From the NCBI GenBank assembly GCA_964058845.1, contig CAXKVR010000339.1, positions 17,212-81,211 on the forward strand: a stretch of DNA of 64,000 nucleotides. Direction: 5' to 3'. Positions 63,239 through 64,000 of this stretch are shown piece by piece. The notes beneath the pieces are model-generated. The model ran no database searches. It was not told where the DNA came from and saw only the letters and a list, made by a program, of their open reading frames with translations. The translations under genes were made by a program, and so were the position numbers. Position 1 is the stretch's first letter, and each line of letters begins with the position of its first letter. Origin of the DNA: Carex sylvatica (taxonomy: Eukaryota > Streptophyta > Magnoliopsida > Poales > Cyperaceae).

Positions 63239-64000
63239 TTATTTTATGATGAAAACTAGATCGAATATGTATATAATTTATGCTTATGAGTATTAATAGG
63301 TATGAATTTTTATATAGTTTGCCAAAGGATACTAGATTATATAGAATATAAGTAAATAGCCCATCTTCGTTTTCAATGTATTGCATGGTTGACAAGAAAA
63401 TCTAATTTGTTTATTCGCACAAGACATGTTTAACTGAGATCTAAATTACAAACTAAGAAATTTAAGTTTCAGTTAAACCGTCAAATGTAAAAAAGTTAGA
63501 CCGGCCCAAAATGAGATTAGCCCAACTTTAGGCCCGCCTAACCTTCTTTCCCGTGAAGCCTGCTATCACTGGCTATCTCTCTTTCTTTTTTTTCTTTTTC
63601 TTTTTCTTTTTTTTTCCTTCCCTCTCTTGCTTGACAGTTATTGATACTTTTTATTCCATCTCGATCTTGATACTTATTCCATTGCAATTATGTTTTCAGT
63701 GACTAAATTTTAGAATGTTTTGAAAATTTGATGCTGAACCAAGCTCCTGGAAGGTCTTAACCAAACCATCAACAACAAAAAACAAAAAAATCGCGAACAA
63801 CTTCCTTTCGATTGAACTGTGAATGTAATGTTAATAGTACTAATTATTAATTGTAATTAGAGCTGAATTATAATTCATAATTATGGTCTTAGACTTGCAC
63901 TAGTAATTTTGTTTGTGAATTAGTTTTTTTTTTAATTATGGATGAATTTGTTTTATGACCGAATCTTGATATCAAATTTTATTTACAGTTTTGCTGGATG
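63239..64000. other. Gene-free right edge
   Basis: No gene is supported up to the window end. A T-rich pyrimidine tract lies at 63580-63620. Confidence 0.4.

Overview
The window is nuclear DNA of a flowering plant. It is AT-rich, its genes are split by GT-AG introns with plant-type sequences, two gene products carry chloroplast-type N-termini, and there is a MIR172 hairpin plus many plant transposable elements (hAT, Mutator-type foldback MITEs, Athila/Tat-type Ty3-gypsy, SINEs). The species cannot be fixed from the sequence. Coding models below were built by hand from splice sites, reading phase and family conservation.

Layout. (1) 2260-8630, minus: a 13-exon dolichol kinase (EVN/SEC59 type). 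(2) 9081-9840: a retroposed 760-bp sequence with 15-bp target-site duplications. (3) 12092-22715: a small non-autonomous hAT element split by a 10,180-bp Athila/Tat-type retrotransposon (12182-22361, minus strand). The retrotransposon has 1447-bp LTRs, a tRNA-Asp primer site and one continuous gag-pol frame broken by five stop codons. (4) 23708-25504, plus: a four-exon gene for a small plastid DnaJ-type zinc-finger protein. (5) About 25.5-37.5 kb: no protein gene, only MITEs, SINE/LINE pieces, a hAT element and microsatellites. (6) 37590-37705, minus: MIR172. (7) 38-50 kb: more transposon-rich DNA. (8) 50070-53480, minus: a DHHC protein S-acyltransferase (PAT15/16 type). (9) 55892-58169, plus: a plastid WCRKC thioredoxin. 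(10) 60780-63238: a foldback MITE followed by a putative solo LTR.

Two observations stand out. First, the retrotransposon is studded with 29 copies of a 13-bp palindrome, GTACGGNCCGTAY and variants. They mostly come in pairs with starts exactly 20 or 21 bp apart, and they lie in the LTRs, the 3' UTR, and the linkers between gag-pol domains. The palindrome is open in all six frames, so it can sit in coding sequence without making a stop. A different LTR at 61-63 kb carries another palindrome family (AGTGCGTCCGCACT and AGTGCGGGT-ggatg-ACCCGCACT) with the same paired layout and a fixed 7-nt spacer. Second, MIR172, the DHHC acyltransferase and the WCRKC thioredoxin lie next to each other. As I recall the Arabidopsis annotation, MIR172b (At5g04275), PAT15 (At5g04270) and WCRKC2 (At5g04260) are also adjacent, so this looks like an ancient conserved block in which a microRNA has stayed linked to two housekeeping-type genes.
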